A stretch of DNA of 64,000 nt from Epiperipatus broadwayi (Eukaryota > Onychophora > Udeonychophora > Euonychophora > Peripatidae), in contig JAQFVV010000072.1 in the NCBI GenBank assembly GCA_028023455.1, forward strand, positions 1,260,501 through 1,324,500, given 5' to 3'. Position 1 is the stretch's first letter; the number at the start of each line of letters is the position of its first letter. A model generated the notes under the pieces. The model searched no databases and was not told the origin of the DNA. It saw only the letters and a program-made list of their open reading frames with translations. Of this stretch, positions 34,560-46,769 are shown in pieces. The position numbers and the translations under genes are program-made.

Positions 34560-35785
34560 TATAAATATTTAATAAAATTTAAAAGTTCTAGATAAAAATA
34601 AATGTATACCTCCCCTTTTTACTAATAATGTAAGTATTCTATGTTCTAATAATAATTAAGTTATTTTAATCCCTTTTATGCTAAACATGATTAGATTAGT
34701 ATTTAAGAAATTACATCTCATCTATAAAAAAATCTCACATCAAAACTTAATTATTTTTAAAAAATGTTTATAGATTATAATAAAAACTTGTACACCTGAG
34801 TCTCATTTTATGTGGTAGATAGGTTCCTCAGAAAATGCGCACAAAAGAAATCGCACAAAAATAGACTTAACTTACCTTGAAAAATGGGTGATAGATTCTG
34901 TAATTTTCAGAAATTGCATAAAAGCAATGCAACAAGGAAAAATTACTTTAAAATTCGCATTAAAAAAATAAGGAAATAAGTATGGCTAATAAAAAATTTC
35001 AAATATTTAAAAAAAATTAATAAAAGACAAACTTTTTTTATTAACTACAGTATTTAATTTTACATTTTTTCATACATATTTTAGTCATTATCACTATTTG
35101 ACAATTGCATTCATTTGTGAACTGGTAAGAAACCAGATTCATGATATGATGTATAACTAGCGCCACTTTAAGTCTTGTGCTATTGTAATGGTTTTCTGTT
35201 TCTATATTTAAAAAAATGAGATTGCAATCAAAACAAAAAGATTATACATTATCATTAGAAAGATTATTTTCAGTTTACAAAATCAATGAAATCTTTTTTA
35301 TTTATTTTAACAATCTAAAAAATTATTTATTTCTGTTATATCTAACAAAATACATTTTAAAAGTTTAAAAGTTTTGAATATTTATTGCGATATTTTTATA
35401 CATAAGTATAAATCTATTATTATTATTTACTCATTAGTATAAATAAGTTATTTACGTAGTCATAGAGGTTAAGATTCTAAATATAGCTTCAGGCCATATT
35501 TGCATTAGCTGCTAATATAACATTATATTTTTGAAAAAATAAAAAGTATTTCAAGTCAAAATAAGTTATTAATAATTTAAATTTCTTGATATCTAATAAA
35601 TATAGTGAAATATGAAAGATATTAAGAAGAAACATGAATCACATAACTTCAAAACCGCATTAAAATAATCCATATAAAACGAGACCCAGGTGTATTTAAA
35701 TCTATATTTTAAAAAGAAAATCAAATCACATATCATGTGACTTAACATAATAAGTTTATATTGCAAATATAATATAATAAGTGTC
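34560..35785. other. AT-rich spacer
   Basis: No coding or repeat structure is recognised. Confidence 0.4.
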
Positions 35786-35888
35786 CTAATAGCTCTAAAC
35801 AAGCTTTTCTGATAAATGCCACAAGAAAAAGCTATTTAAATGTTTTCTCTTGCAGCATTTATTGAAAAAGCTTGTTTAGAGCTATTAG
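35786..35888. repeat. Short inverted repeat or hairpin, 44-bp arms
   Basis: ctaatagctctaaacaagct (from 35786) pairs with agcttgtttagagctattag (to 35888), and gataaatgccacaagaaaa with ttttctcttgcagcatttat, leaving a 13-bp loop. Weaker pairing continues outwards. It may be a small MITE or a transcribed hairpin. Confidence 0.7.
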
Positions 35889-36832
35889 CATGCTCATTAC
35901 ATTATATTTTAAAAAAATACAGTGAAGGTTTACTGAGCAAAAATATAAAATGTACAGTTTTTCTCATGAAATTAAGATTCATACCATAAATGCAAATATA
36001 TACAACAAATTCTAGAAAGGCAGACATCTTTTTCACATAAGATTTAAGCTACCAATTTAATCACCATATTTGTTTATTTATATTTTCAGCAGTGAAAACA
36101 TATTGAACATAATATTATTTTTTACTCATAAAATCTGAGATAAAAAAAAACTGATTTATGTTATAAAAAAAAATTAAATAAAAAAGCTGTAGAAGCGTCA
36201 CTGAACCAAAATGCTGCAATAAATACCACTAACTGACTGACATTGGTCAAATATGCAACAGACATTTCATGGATCTTTTGAAAATTTAATTATTATTGCA
36301 AACAAAAAATTTCCATGTGAGAAAGCAAAAGTGATATTTCATTAGTGTAAGTTTGTTTTTATTTTTAAACGATCATAATGAAAATTAAAAGACAAAAAAA
36401 AAAAATATAGCATTAAAAAAAAATCTAAATGGAAATATTTGGTAATTGTTATTGACTGAGTAAGATATGCTTGCACAAAATGGTTCAGAGCCTTTCTGGA
36501 AAGCTGTCAATATTCTGAATAGTTATAAAAAAAATTCCAAGCAGAAATACAACGATTTTTTAAAAATTAGCATAAATTTATTTTACTTTTACAAGGCAGA
36601 AAACAGATTTAGAATGTAGCATCAATGAAAAAAAAAATCCAAGCAAAAAGTAGAATTACTGTAAACTGAAATGACTAAATTGTTTTGGTTTTTATTTTAT
36701 ATTTTTAAAAAGTTGTACATTTTAGTTTTCATTAAATATGAGCTACATAATACTACAACAATTAATTTCCTATATATTTTGCATGCATAGTTTTGATGTG
36801 AATGATATTTCTACCATTTAAAAAGTTTTTAG
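35889..36832. other. AT-rich spacer
   Basis: No feature recognised. Confidence 0.4.
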
Positions 36833-36945
36833 GCATCGGTAGCCAAGAGGTCAGCACAGCTGCCTTGCAAGGAACAGTTGCTTGCAGACAGTTGTCAAGG
36901 GTTCACTTCCCGGCCGATGTTTTGACATATGAAAAGAAAAAAAAA
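36833..36945 (+). mobile_element. tRNA-derived SINE, family C copy 3
   Basis: A box ggtagccaagaggtcagc, centre gctgccttgcaaggaacag, gcagacagttgtc, B box gggttcacttcccgg, then gatgttttgacatatg and an A-rich tail. Confidence 0.75.
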
Positions 36946-37689
36946 GTTGTTTTGGATAATAATTTTGATTCTGAAATTGATTAAACCCAAATACATTTAT
37001 TTCACTGTAAGATATAATGAATGGATATAAGAAAAAGTCTTCTTGAACTAATTAATTAATTGTGTCAAATCTCACAGTGTTTTCTCATTTATTTCATGAT
37101 TGTTAAATCATTTGGTTTTTGATAATTTTATAAATGGAGGGAGTTCAAATACTATTTTTCTTACATACTCAAATTGATTTTCGTATTGTAATGACACTTG
37201 ATATTTATGAAAAGTTAATTGTTTCAGTATTTACATATACTTACATATAACAACCATTTTGTGTACAAAGATACAAAATTCAAATGCGAGAAAAAATTAA
37301 TTCTATTAATAGTATATTCGTTTTAATAAACTAACATGTGTGTTTCTTTAGATTTTGAGGGCATATTAACATTTACAATTTTTAAAATAATTCTAGATTT
37401 TGTTTACAATTTTAATAAATTACTTTTTTAAAAAATAGGTGAAAAAAGCTTTTTCTTAAAATTAAGCTAGTATTATTTTATTTTATAATAATAGGAAATT
37501 CTTGATAGAAAATGAGTATGTTAGAAACTCATGTTATGATAATATACAAAAAACAATGCAAGAAAATATAATAAATATTTAAATAAAAAATATTTAAGCT
37601 ATTAAAAATATCAAGTCTAATTTTGTAAATATTTGAAGTACAGGCATTCTTGATGTACCTGAAGCTTAATTGTGAGGTCAATATGGGCG
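36946..37689. other. AT-rich spacer
   Basis: No coding frame or repeated structure is recognised. Confidence 0.4.
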
Positions 37690-38000
37690 CGGCAATAATA
37701 TTGGCATCAGCATGTTGGGCTTTCCATCATCAGATTTTCAATGATATGAACAGCTGAAAAGTTGGAAGTAGATTGGAGCCTATTCATTGAAGTGTGAAGA
37801 TTTGCTATCTTAATATAAACTGAGCACTGATTACATATATGTGTGTGAGAGATGATAATCTGGACTAACCGAGTGCTGGTTCAGCATGAAATATGTATAT
37901 TGGTGATTATTTGTCGTTTCTACATGTGTGTCAGTGATATGAAATAGTGTGGTTAGTTGAAGGATGGTTGAAAGTCTGAGTTCAAATCCCTTATATTTCT
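37690..38000 (+). mobile_element. Family B repeat, copy 3 (centre plus right arm)
   Basis: It begins ggcaataatattggcatcag, then gggctttccatcatcagatt, tatcttaatataaactgagc, gataatctggactaaccgag, catgaaatatgtatattggt, and ends tctgagttcaaatccc. The left arm is absent. Confidence 0.75.
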
Positions 38001-38242
38001 AATTTTGTAAATACATTAATCACAAACATATATGCACCTTATTTGTTTGTTATCCTCTAAAGTGAGTTTCTATGCTTGGTCCTATTTTTGTTATTTAAAT
38101 TTTTTTTTTCCGTGTATCTTTTCCCTCATTCTTCCAATATATACTTAATAATTTCTCTATTTATAATTGTATGCCTAATACAACTCTTTTTCTATAATGT
38201 GATTAGTTAAATACAAATACAGTATATATACCTAAGCTAGAT

Positions 38243-38476
38243 ATAATTAGAAAGATTTGAACCCAGGTTTTCAAGCTCCCTTCAGTTATCGACTCCATAT
38301 TACACAACTGATACACATGATCTGAACCAACTGATGAGTGCTGGTTCAGCATGAAATATGTATATTGGAGATTGTTTATTTTTTTCACATGTATGTGGTC
38401 TTGTATATTAGTTGTATAAGATGGAGTGAATGACTAAAGGAACCTAAAAGTCTGGATTCAAACCCTCTAATTATAA
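38243..38476. mobile_element. Family B foldback, copy without centre
   Basis: Left arm taattagaaagatttgaacc to tacacatgatctgaacc and right arm aactgatgagtgctggttca to tctggattcaaaccctctaa are inverted repeats. The ends carry the B-box-like ggattcaaaccct. Confidence 0.7.
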
Positions 38477-39192
38477 TTTGATTAATAAATAATCTCTTTT
38501 CATACTCTGGAACTTTTGAAGGTGCTTGAGGAAACTATTGAACTACTATTGAAAATAATAAAATGGAACAAGTAATGGGAAAGTAATGAATTTTATATAC
38601 TTCTTTGGAGCAAAACTGAATAAAAGTAATTTGTATAAGATATTTTTAACATTTTAATGAAGGAATAGTAGAATAAAAGTCATAAAACTTGCAAAATTCT
38701 GATGAACAAGTAGTTGTATTCCCCTACCCTCTTAAACATATTAATTACTTAATTTTAATGAATGAGTAGATTTTTTTTCTCCCTCTTAAACAACGTTTGT
38801 ATTAAGATGTTGTTTTAATATAAAAACATATTTTGTGAGAAATTTCATTTTATTTTTTGAATCTCCAAATGCCTTTTTATCACTATTACTGGGTTACATC
38901 AAACATCTGGTAGATTTTGTTAATTTGTACAAATTTTATTTTTGAGAGTTTATCTCTGTTTTCAGGTCAAAATTTCCACTAGATTTTTCATACACTTACA
39001 CAGGTGACAAATATTGAAAATTAATAGGAGGTTTGGAGGGTGGAGGGATAAAACCAAAGGACAATTTTCTTCTTGACGAAAATAAAATAAAAATAATAAC
39101 TTTCTGTTCAATCAAACCAATAGTGCATTGGAAAGCTGGCAAAAACTATAGACAATTTTAAAGTGACAAATGAGTTTTTGTCTATATAAGAG
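38477..39192. other. AT-rich spacer
   Basis: Nothing recognised. Confidence 0.4.
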
Positions 39193-39264
39193 CAATTGTT
39201 CTCAATCTGTGAGTCATGACCCCTTTGAGGGCCAAACAACCATTTCACAAGGGTCACCTAAGAT

Positions 39265-39729
39265 CAGGGATGGGAAAATAGCAGCCTGAAAGCCACTTGT
39301 GGCCCACTACATGTGGTCCACTAAGAATTTTTATATGGTCCACCAAGACAATCAGAAAAAATCCATCTTGAACTGAGATTTCCTTCCTGTGCACAACCAA
39401 AGATTCATATTGTACTTTCCACTAGGATGGCCATGTCAATACACATGTTCAGTGTAGATACGATGTGCAGTGCTTTTCCAGTTGATCTGGTTAATTTCAA
39501 TTTTGTCTTTGCATTAGCAAATATATACATTTCCAACTTTAGAAAAACCATGAATCCTCCAAAAATGTAAAAATTGGTTATGAATGTTGTGTAATTAATA
39601 AAGAATGGACAAACAAATATTTCTTTGGTAATACAGGGAATAAAGCAATGTGTTTATTGTGTCATGAAAAAAGGTGTGGCCCTTCACTTCCACAAAGTGG
39701 CCCCCAAGCCAAAACAATTCCCCACCCTG
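39265..39729 (+). mobile_element. Second hAT element nested in the SPIN-like element
   Basis: It starts cagggatgggaaaa and ends ttccccaccctg (terminal inverted repeats). It is flanked on both sides by a perfect 8-bp target duplication, cctaagat (39257-39264 and 39730-39737). The left subterminal sequence agccacttgtggcccac and right aagtggcccccaagcc are typical of one hAT group. At 465 bp it is a deletion derivative that keeps the beginning of a transposase frame. Removing it restores the SPIN-like sequence with no gap, so it inserted later. Confidence 0.85.
39543..39700 (+). pseudogene. hAT transposase N-terminus (BED finger) relic
   Basis: One frame reads KIGYECCVINKEWTNKYFF and then NTGNKAMCLLCHEK. 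This is the start of hAT/ZBED-type transposases: EWTxKYFF followed by the first Cys pair (CLLC) of a BED-like zinc finger. An ATG with NPPKM in another frame lies just upstream, so a frameshift separates the start codon from the rest. The histidines of the finger and the catalytic core are gone. Confidence 0.65.
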
Positions 39730-39851
39730 CCTAAGATCATTGGAAATTATAGTTATGAAGTAACAACAAAAACAATTTTAAGGTAGGGAGTCACCACAAC
39801 ATAAGGAACTGTATTAAAGGGTTGCAGAATTAGGAAGGTTGAGAACTACTG

Positions 39852-41561
39852 TTATAGAGAAACCTAAAAAAAAAAAAGGTAATGGGGGTTAAATGTAATT
39901 TTTTTGCAAACAAGTGAAGTCAAAATAATAACTTTATGTGTGTGTTCTTTGAAAGAACAAACAATAGTGATTATTTTTTAAGAAATTAGTAGGGGAAAAA
40001 TGATATTATTTCTTTCTGATTGTTGTTGGATCAAAATCTGCAAAACAGCCTAATTCAAAACTATACATGAAATTTATAGAAAAGTAGCAAATTTTTTTTT
40101 GACTTTATTTAACTCAAATCTGTGAAACAAGATCTTTCAAAAGTAGCCATCAAATTTATCTCAGTAATGTTTGGAGACTGTTTTAAAAATTTCACAATCT
40201 CTACTAAAGGAATATTACACAGGAATAGCTCTGTTATTTTTATATATGAAATTTCCAAAAAATAAATTATTTGATTATTATTTATTATAATACATTAATA
40301 TACCTAACTCTATTTTTTCAGTTTACCTTTTCTAATCTCTTCAAATCTAAATTTCCTCTAATCTTTCATCTCTCTTTCCTATATATCCAAATATCTTCTA
40401 TATAAACTTACACTCAAAGCAAAATCACAAAACAACCTCTTATTAAAACCTTGATAAGCTGCTACAACAATGATTTTAATCACCACTTTAATCATCAGAT
40501 AATCTGTTATCTAAATACTTAAAACCAGTAATCTATTTTACTACCCTCTCTCCCAACTATTGTTTCCAACTACAATCATTGTTCTACACTTAGAATATAA
40601 ATTTAGCTATCATTTTATATTTTCAGGGAAGAGGGTGTGGTAAATGTGAAAGAATATATAAACCAAAAGATAGAAATATAAAATCAATATATTTTATTAT
40701 TATCAATTGGTAATTCTTTTTTTAAAAACAACAACAACAACAACAAAACAGTTAAGCTCATTCTATTTGATTATATGCCCAAGATTTTGTAAACAAAAAA
40801 GCTTTATTTCAGAACTTTTAATATTTCATTATGTCTAAAACTTTTATTTTCACCACACACTGTTTTATAAATGATGTTAGGTCTTTATTGAATGAGGGTT
40901 ATCTATCCATTCGGCACTGCAAAATTGAGAATACTAGTTTAACGGCAATTTTTAGTGCTTTCTCATCATAAGATGATTTCATTATCAATCAATTTGAACC
41001 AAGATACAACTAAAATACTCCTTTAAAACTTTTCAATTTATCAGAAGATAATGGTGTCTTGCATTTTCTTTTCTTTATATGTGCTTCAAAAAAATCTGAT
41101 TACTTTTTATTGCAGTGTTTAAAGTTGGTTTAAGTAATTCAAGTTCTTTAGAAAAAGAGATGTGATCCTGTATATGAAACTATTTTTAAAAAAATTGCTT
41201 TTGTTTCAGTGATGGAATTTTTCTTTGTGTGTGTGCCCGTTTAAAAAGCAAAAATCATATACATTGTAAACAATATACAAATGTGAATTCAATAACAAAA
41301 TTAATCCAAAAAACACACCACCACCAGTTGACAGCAAATGGATAAGCTAGTTAGTAAGTTATTTAGCCAGCTTATTCACCATTACCTGGCAAGCACTTAT
41401 TGGGACACTTTTAAATCTATGTATCATAACCATGACATTATACAAACCTAACTGCCACTTACCAGCAGGCAGATTATCAAAAAATCAAAATATTGGGCAT
41501 TTGAATCCAAGTATATAGACTTCTTGTTGAAATATAATTTAAACTCATTAACAATGAGTCA
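39852..41561. other. AT-rich spacer
   Basis: Region 40860-41190 read on the minus strand has a possible coding relic (DHISFSKELELLKPTLNTAI, then SNQIFLKHI), perhaps from a transposase, but no motif proves it. (AAC)n at 40729-40745. Confidence 0.25.
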
Positions 41562-41931
41562 CTTTTTGGTATACAAAAGAGGCTATCATAGGCTGGATCC
41601 ACAATATGGTTTGTGCAGGACCAGTGAGGAGACCATGCAACATCTTTTTTAAGAATGTCCTTTCTTCAGTCGACTCCAATCTATGATAGCAAGGAATGTA
41701 ATCCCCAACAGTAAGGACGCACTTTCATTTGAAAAGGCTTTTGGGACTGGCTTGTTCTCAATTATTAGATTGTCAGTTTTCATTGCCTTTGTCATATGGC
41801 TGATGAGATGCGGGTACATTTTTAAACATATCACTAAGGATCCTTGCAGTGTATATAATAAAATTGTCAGCAAGCTAAGAGACAGGGACAAACTGTGGAC
41901 AAACTGTGTTAGTCTCCATGCACCATCGTGA
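41562..41931 (+). pseudogene. LINE ORF2 C-terminus remnant
   Basis: It reads YKRGYHRLDPQYGLCRTSEE, TMQHLF, a stop, ECPFFSRLQSM in one frame, followed by a frame running to TGA at 41929-41931 with FVIWLMRCGYIFKHITKDPC and KIVSKLRDRDKLWTNC. The C-terminal finger (CxxC...EET..HLF..CP) and the F.IW(I/L).R segment match the end of the LINE at 46.9-53.0 kb (YRRGYRIDPSFPMCNKNEET and FAIWIVRNKRVFDN). It is a second, 5'-truncated copy of a related family. Confidence 0.7.
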
Positions 41932-42999
41932 ATAATGAGTAAACACCTCAAAAATCTCCAATTCTATAATTCAGAGATATACTGACAATATATAGGATAA
42001 CTCCATGTAATCAGAGAAAATGTCATCACAAACAATGTAATCAAAAGTTATGTCATGAATAAATTTACCTTTTTTAATAAAAATAATAATAATTTGTTGC
42101 AACAAAAAACAACCACACACCCCAAAATCAAAAAATAAAATCACAGTACACTATTTGAAAACAAAAATGCAGAGTAGTCAATCTTATCAATATATGAAAA
42201 TAGAAGCAAACATGCACAAAACATTAATGGGTGGAAAAATATAATACTGAAAATAACTTACTATTAAACTTCCCTCACCATCAAATTTGCTTTCAGTATG
42301 TGCAAACATACACATGCAAAGTTTATAGAGATTATCATACAAAGCAAAAAATGGTAAAGTTTCCATCATATTGTAAAACTCAGAATTTCAACTTACAATC
42401 CAGTAAATTTCAGAAATGTTTATAATAATATGAGTAAAAATGAATCAACTCCAAATATTAAAATATACAAGCATTTTAAGGAAAAATATACATTGCAGTT
42501 ATGCAAATTCTGGATAATGGTAATATTTAGCTATTCCAAATTTTTACATTTCATTAATCCTGCCACACATTTTATTTTCAAAAGCATCCACATAGTAATC
42601 AAAACTGACGTTTTGCAATATCCTATCATCAATTTTATTTCCATCCTCATTGAAACAACACTTTTATAAATTAATCAAAATATATGTTAAGCAAAACCAA
42701 AATAAATTATATCTAATCATCTCTTCTATTTTTTTTGCTTTTGCTATATTATATTAGATATAAATATCAAAATACTTGTCCAATTCACATAGACTTTTAT
42801 TATCAAATAATTTCTTTCGCCACCCCTTATTTCCACAATCAGTTTTGACTGCTCAATAGACTTCCTCGAAACTGTAAATACATAAATATACAAATGTATC
42901 ACATTATTAAATATATGTACAACTACGTATAACATGTGCTTAGCCAAGTTTCTACTATTACAAGTCATAGATGTAGCATAAGTTGGGAGGTGGGATTGG

Positions 43000-43006
<7 letters not shown>
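41932..43006. other. AT-rich spacer
   Basis: No recognised gene. The four open frames here have chance-like composition. Confidence 0.4.

Positions 43007-43079
<73 letters not shown>
43007..43079. repeat. (TA)n microsatellite
   Basis: About 73 bp of pure TA, preceded by gtgtgtgta and ending 10 bp before the inverted repeat that borders the Penelope-like relic. Confidence 0.95.
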
Positions 43080-43085
<6 letters not shown>

Positions 43086-43088
43086 ATT

Positions 43089-43546
43089 GCTAATTTACAT
43101 GCAATTTAAATATGACAATTAATTTGGTAGAATAACTATCTCTTAGAGGGGGTACACTTGATTCTTTTCTATTGATAGAGTTTTTGTCATCTGAGATATG
43201 CCAAGCCTCTTTAACTTATGATTTAGTGTCACTGCATTCAGTGCACATGATGTTGCCAGATGAAGGAACAAAGGGATGACCAATTGTAGAGAAATTTTCA
43301 AAAAATATTGAGTATGTGTCTACATTTGTTCTAGCTTATTATACAGGTACGTATGTTGGTTGTATGTGTAGATAAGTTTAACCGAGATTCATCATAGCAA
43401 ACAGAGGGGCAACTGGGTTCCTGGCATTTGATCTCATAAACAACTTGCAAGTGAAGGTCATCTGGTAAGATATCCTTTTGGTTGTTGAGAAGCCAATTCA
43501 ATGGAGACACAGTATGTAGAATAACTGGATGGATGGGAGTAATATT
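43089..43546. repeat. Left inverted repeat of the Penelope-like element
   Basis: It is the inverted partner of 44249-44690: ctaatttacatgcaatttaa, attaatttggtagaata, gattcttttctattgatag, cagtgcacatgatgttg, aacaaagggatg, aaaaatattgagtatgtgtc and gagaagccaattcaatgg each occur in order on the opposite strand of the other arm. Confidence 0.8.
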
Positions 43547-44248
43547 TTTAGTAATGCAGTGGATTATATTAGGTATTTAGGAAAGGGACATCCAGGGTTT
43601 AGGGTTGGGGTCATGTTTTATGATAAAAATTTCTGACAGTTTGTAGGAGTCTTTATATCCAATATTATGCAATAGAGAAATGTAGTTGCTGATATTGCCC
43701 ATCCTGTCTGATGCCAATTTGCCTAAATGAAGGTTATGGTTAGAGAGTCAGGATGGATGCCCAAACCAGTATTGGTTTAATAACCATTTTATAATTTAAT
43801 GTGAGAAAATCATGTTGTATGCAGAGGTTCTGGTATTTAATACTGTTTAGGTTATCTTCATTTTCATGTGTTAATGTTAAAGATGTAGCATTGGATATTT
43901 CTTGCAGGATTTGAGAAATTATTGTATTAGGTGTGCAGATGAATATGTCATCGACAGAATGAATATATAGTAGTGATGGATATGAAGCACAATGTATTAG
44001 GATGATTCTTCAGCAATATTCAGAAAAATGCTAGAAATGACACTGCTAATTGGCTGTCCGATAGGCCGTCCACGTAGCCACAAGGTCATTATGGATACAC
44101 ATTAGGAAATCTGTGGGGATTGTAGAGTGAATGTTATAATGATTGTTTGAGTAATTGCACGGAAGTGGCACAAAAAATTGATCTATATAGTTTGAAAATG
44201 TCGAGCAAAGTGATATGGTCTTGTGGATTCAGCCATGCATTATAAAAT
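43547..44248 (-). pseudogene. Penelope-like element reverse transcriptase remnant
   Basis: On the minus strand a frame reads LRGRPIGQPISSVISSIFLN, IAEES and a stop. This matches the PMGSPLS...IF...E box of PLE reverse transcriptases. Then SVDDIFICTPN follows (the (R)YVDD catalytic box, with two Asp retained), then LTLTHENEDNLNSIKYQNLC, IQ (usually FTxExExxxxIxFLDxxI), NYKMVIKPILVWASILTL and a stop. The order and spacing fit the PLE RT. The GIY-YIG endonuclease is not seen. Frameshifts and stops make it dead. Confidence 0.65.
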
Positions 44249-44690
44249 TATTATTCCCACCCATCAAGTTGCTCTACATCCCATACTTCCATTGCATTGG
44301 CTTCTCAAAAATTCAAAGAATACCTTAACAACTGATCTTCACTCATAAGTTGTTTCATGAATCCACCTGCCCCTCTCTTTACTACAGGGCATCTCAGGCA
44401 AACATATCTACATGTATAGCCTAACATACATACCTATATAATAAAAGCAAGAACAAATACAGACACACACTCAATATTTTTCAAACCTTTCTCTACATCT
44501 GAACATCCCTTTGTTTTTTCACCTGTCAATATCATGTGCACGGAATGTAGTAACATTAAATAAAAGATTAAAGAGGCACAAGAACTCTATCAAAATAGAA
44601 AAGAATCATATGTACTCATCTTTAAGAGATGGTCTATTCTACCAAATTAATTTTCATATTTAAATTTCATGTAAATTAGTAATAACAGCA
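44249..44690. repeat. Right inverted repeat of the Penelope-like element
   Basis: Inverted copy of 43089-43546: tcccacccatcaagttgctc, ccattgcattggcttctcaa, ctcaatatttttcaaacc, catccctttgt, atcatgtgcacgg, aaaatagaaaagaatcat and ctaccaaattaatttt. It has small insertions and deletions against the left arm. Confidence 0.8.
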
Positions 44691-46769
44691 TATACACACA
44701 CACACCTCCACTTTATGCTACATGTATGACTTGTAATAGTTGAAAGTCAGCTAAACACATACTGTTTAAAAATGTATTTTGTGAAAGCTTTTCTCTATAC
44801 ATTCTTCTAATATCTATTACTATATTCTAGTCTGAGTTAAATAGTTACAACTACATACAGTATATTAACATTTATTATATTTAATTCTAGTATAATTTAT
44901 ATATTATGAGATGGAAAAATTGGGTGAAGTGAGGTGATGAAAAATCATCATCCACTCCAATTAACAAAATATTTCAAATAATATTAAAGTAAAGTAAAAT
45001 ATAAGATCTAATAAGTAAGATATATTTAATTTAAGCAAGAATGTAGAGTATCTCTAAGAGATCAGCAGTTAACTATCTTAAGCATAAGAATAATTAACTA
45101 AGTTCAACCAGCATTAAAATAAGTATAAGTAGTATTCATTCAGCAACAGTGCATGATTAACAATAAAAATAAATCAATACAATACATCTACTGCCATTTT
45201 GTGACTGGATTTGAAATGGGTCTAATGTAGATAAGGTCGACTATTTAGCCTTTGACAGCTTGGGCAATTATTTAAACATTAATTTAGATGCACCAACTTA
45301 AGTGCTCATCCATCTGAATGTACAACCATAAGAACAATAATGCAGGGGAATTAAAACATGCTGATCATCATCAATGCTCTGGTTAGTACCATTAATAAAC
45401 TGGCCATCTATAAACTTAAATTCTAATAGAACTAAAATAAAATAAAATGTAGAGCACAGGCTTTAAAAATATTCTTTTTACATCAACCAGAATGATGATG
45501 ATGATGATTGATGGGAAGATCACCATCATCAGTGGAAGACCATAAACACTAATATACATGCCCTTTCATATATCAGACCATTATGCTCAAATCTATCTCA
45601 GAGAACTAAGCTCTATTACTGGATTGTGACCAATAGATGATGCAAATATACAATATTCTCAACTCTTTTTAGAATAAGTCACTGGAATAATTTTAACAAT
45701 TGAAAACAAGTTTATTAACAACAATAAAAATAATGTTAAGGTCTTTAGAACAATGCTTTGCACAATATGACCTTCTGATATTGATTAAGATATAAAAATT
45801 TTAATGATTACAAGAATATTTATTTTCCCTTAGAATTTTCATTTTCATTGTCTTGTTATTATTTATATTTATTTTATTATCTAACAAATTAAAATAGTTT
45901 TCTGATATCCTTCTATAATTTATTAATGGCTCATTTTTTCCTGGCTTACAATTTCTTAGTCTTAAAATTTAGTCTCAATTCTGTCATTAATAAAATGTAC
46001 TCTGAATCAATGCCAATCCCAGAATGTGCACACATTTTCTCAATACTATTCCTCAAAATATTCTATGTTAGTATATAATCCAATTAAAATATTTTTTAAT
46101 TATATATTAATTTTCATGGATAAATTCTTCTCTTGGGATTTTAAAAGCCAATTATTCATTATTACTACAATATATCCCTACAAAATTTTATTACTCTTTC
46201 ATACTTGTATTTCTTAATATAATTCATAAGCTACAATTTTACTTTCTCTACTTTGATATTGCCAATTATCATTATTATAATTATTTTTTATTCATTTATT
46301 TTTTATACATAAAGTTCTGTTTCTTCATTATCATATTTATATCAGTCATCAAGTAGGTTGCTCAGAACAGCTTTAAACCTTACTATGAACAATGTATTCT
46401 TTATATGATTAATACTTACAGCACAATCTCTATTCTAATCTTACTAGTATTTTCTCCATTACTTCTATTTTTACCCTCCAACAAAAAAATGTCCATATTT
46501 TGTTGCCAGCTCATAATCTATTCATCTTATTTCAGAGAGATATTATCTAACATTTTTCTATTAATCAATAAAAAAAAATCAATCCTTTCTGATTTATTTA
46601 CATTTAAAACATTTCAATTATCAAAAGTGTTAAATTTGGACTTCCAGTTGTTATGGTGAATAGTTAGCTTAGCTATTTAGGCCAGAGATAGTCTGTTCAC
46701 ACTAAAAGAAGGAAAGTGATAGTTGAAAAACATTGGAGAATTAATAGTATTTCCTTTTGTTGTAATGTT
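44691..46769. other. AT-rich spacer
   Basis: Includes a short (GAT)n run near 45491-45510. No gene is recognised. Confidence 0.4.

Larger units (their letters stand above)
39193..39851 (+). mobile_element. SPIN-like hAT transposon (non-autonomous), interrupted
   Basis: The left end reads gttctcaatctgtgagtcat, gacccctttgagggccaaac, aaccatttcacaagggtcac, ctaagat. The right end reads cattggaaat, atagttatgaagtaacaaca, gggagtcaccacaacataag, gaactgtattaaagggttgc, attaggaaggttgagaacta, ctg. Order and wording match what I recall of SPIN (space invader) hAT MITEs, known for horizontal transfer among animals. The termini (caattgttctcaat and gttgagaactactg) are a decayed TIR. The flanking 8 bp (tataagag and ttatagag) are an imperfect target duplication. 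No transposase is encoded. Aside from the inner insertion, the element would be about 190 bp. Confidence 0.75.

Noticed and set aside
40860-41190. Minus-strand transposase relic
   Set aside because: Some frames look coding-like (SFSKELELLKPTLNTAI), but no catalytic or zinc-finger motif could be seen.
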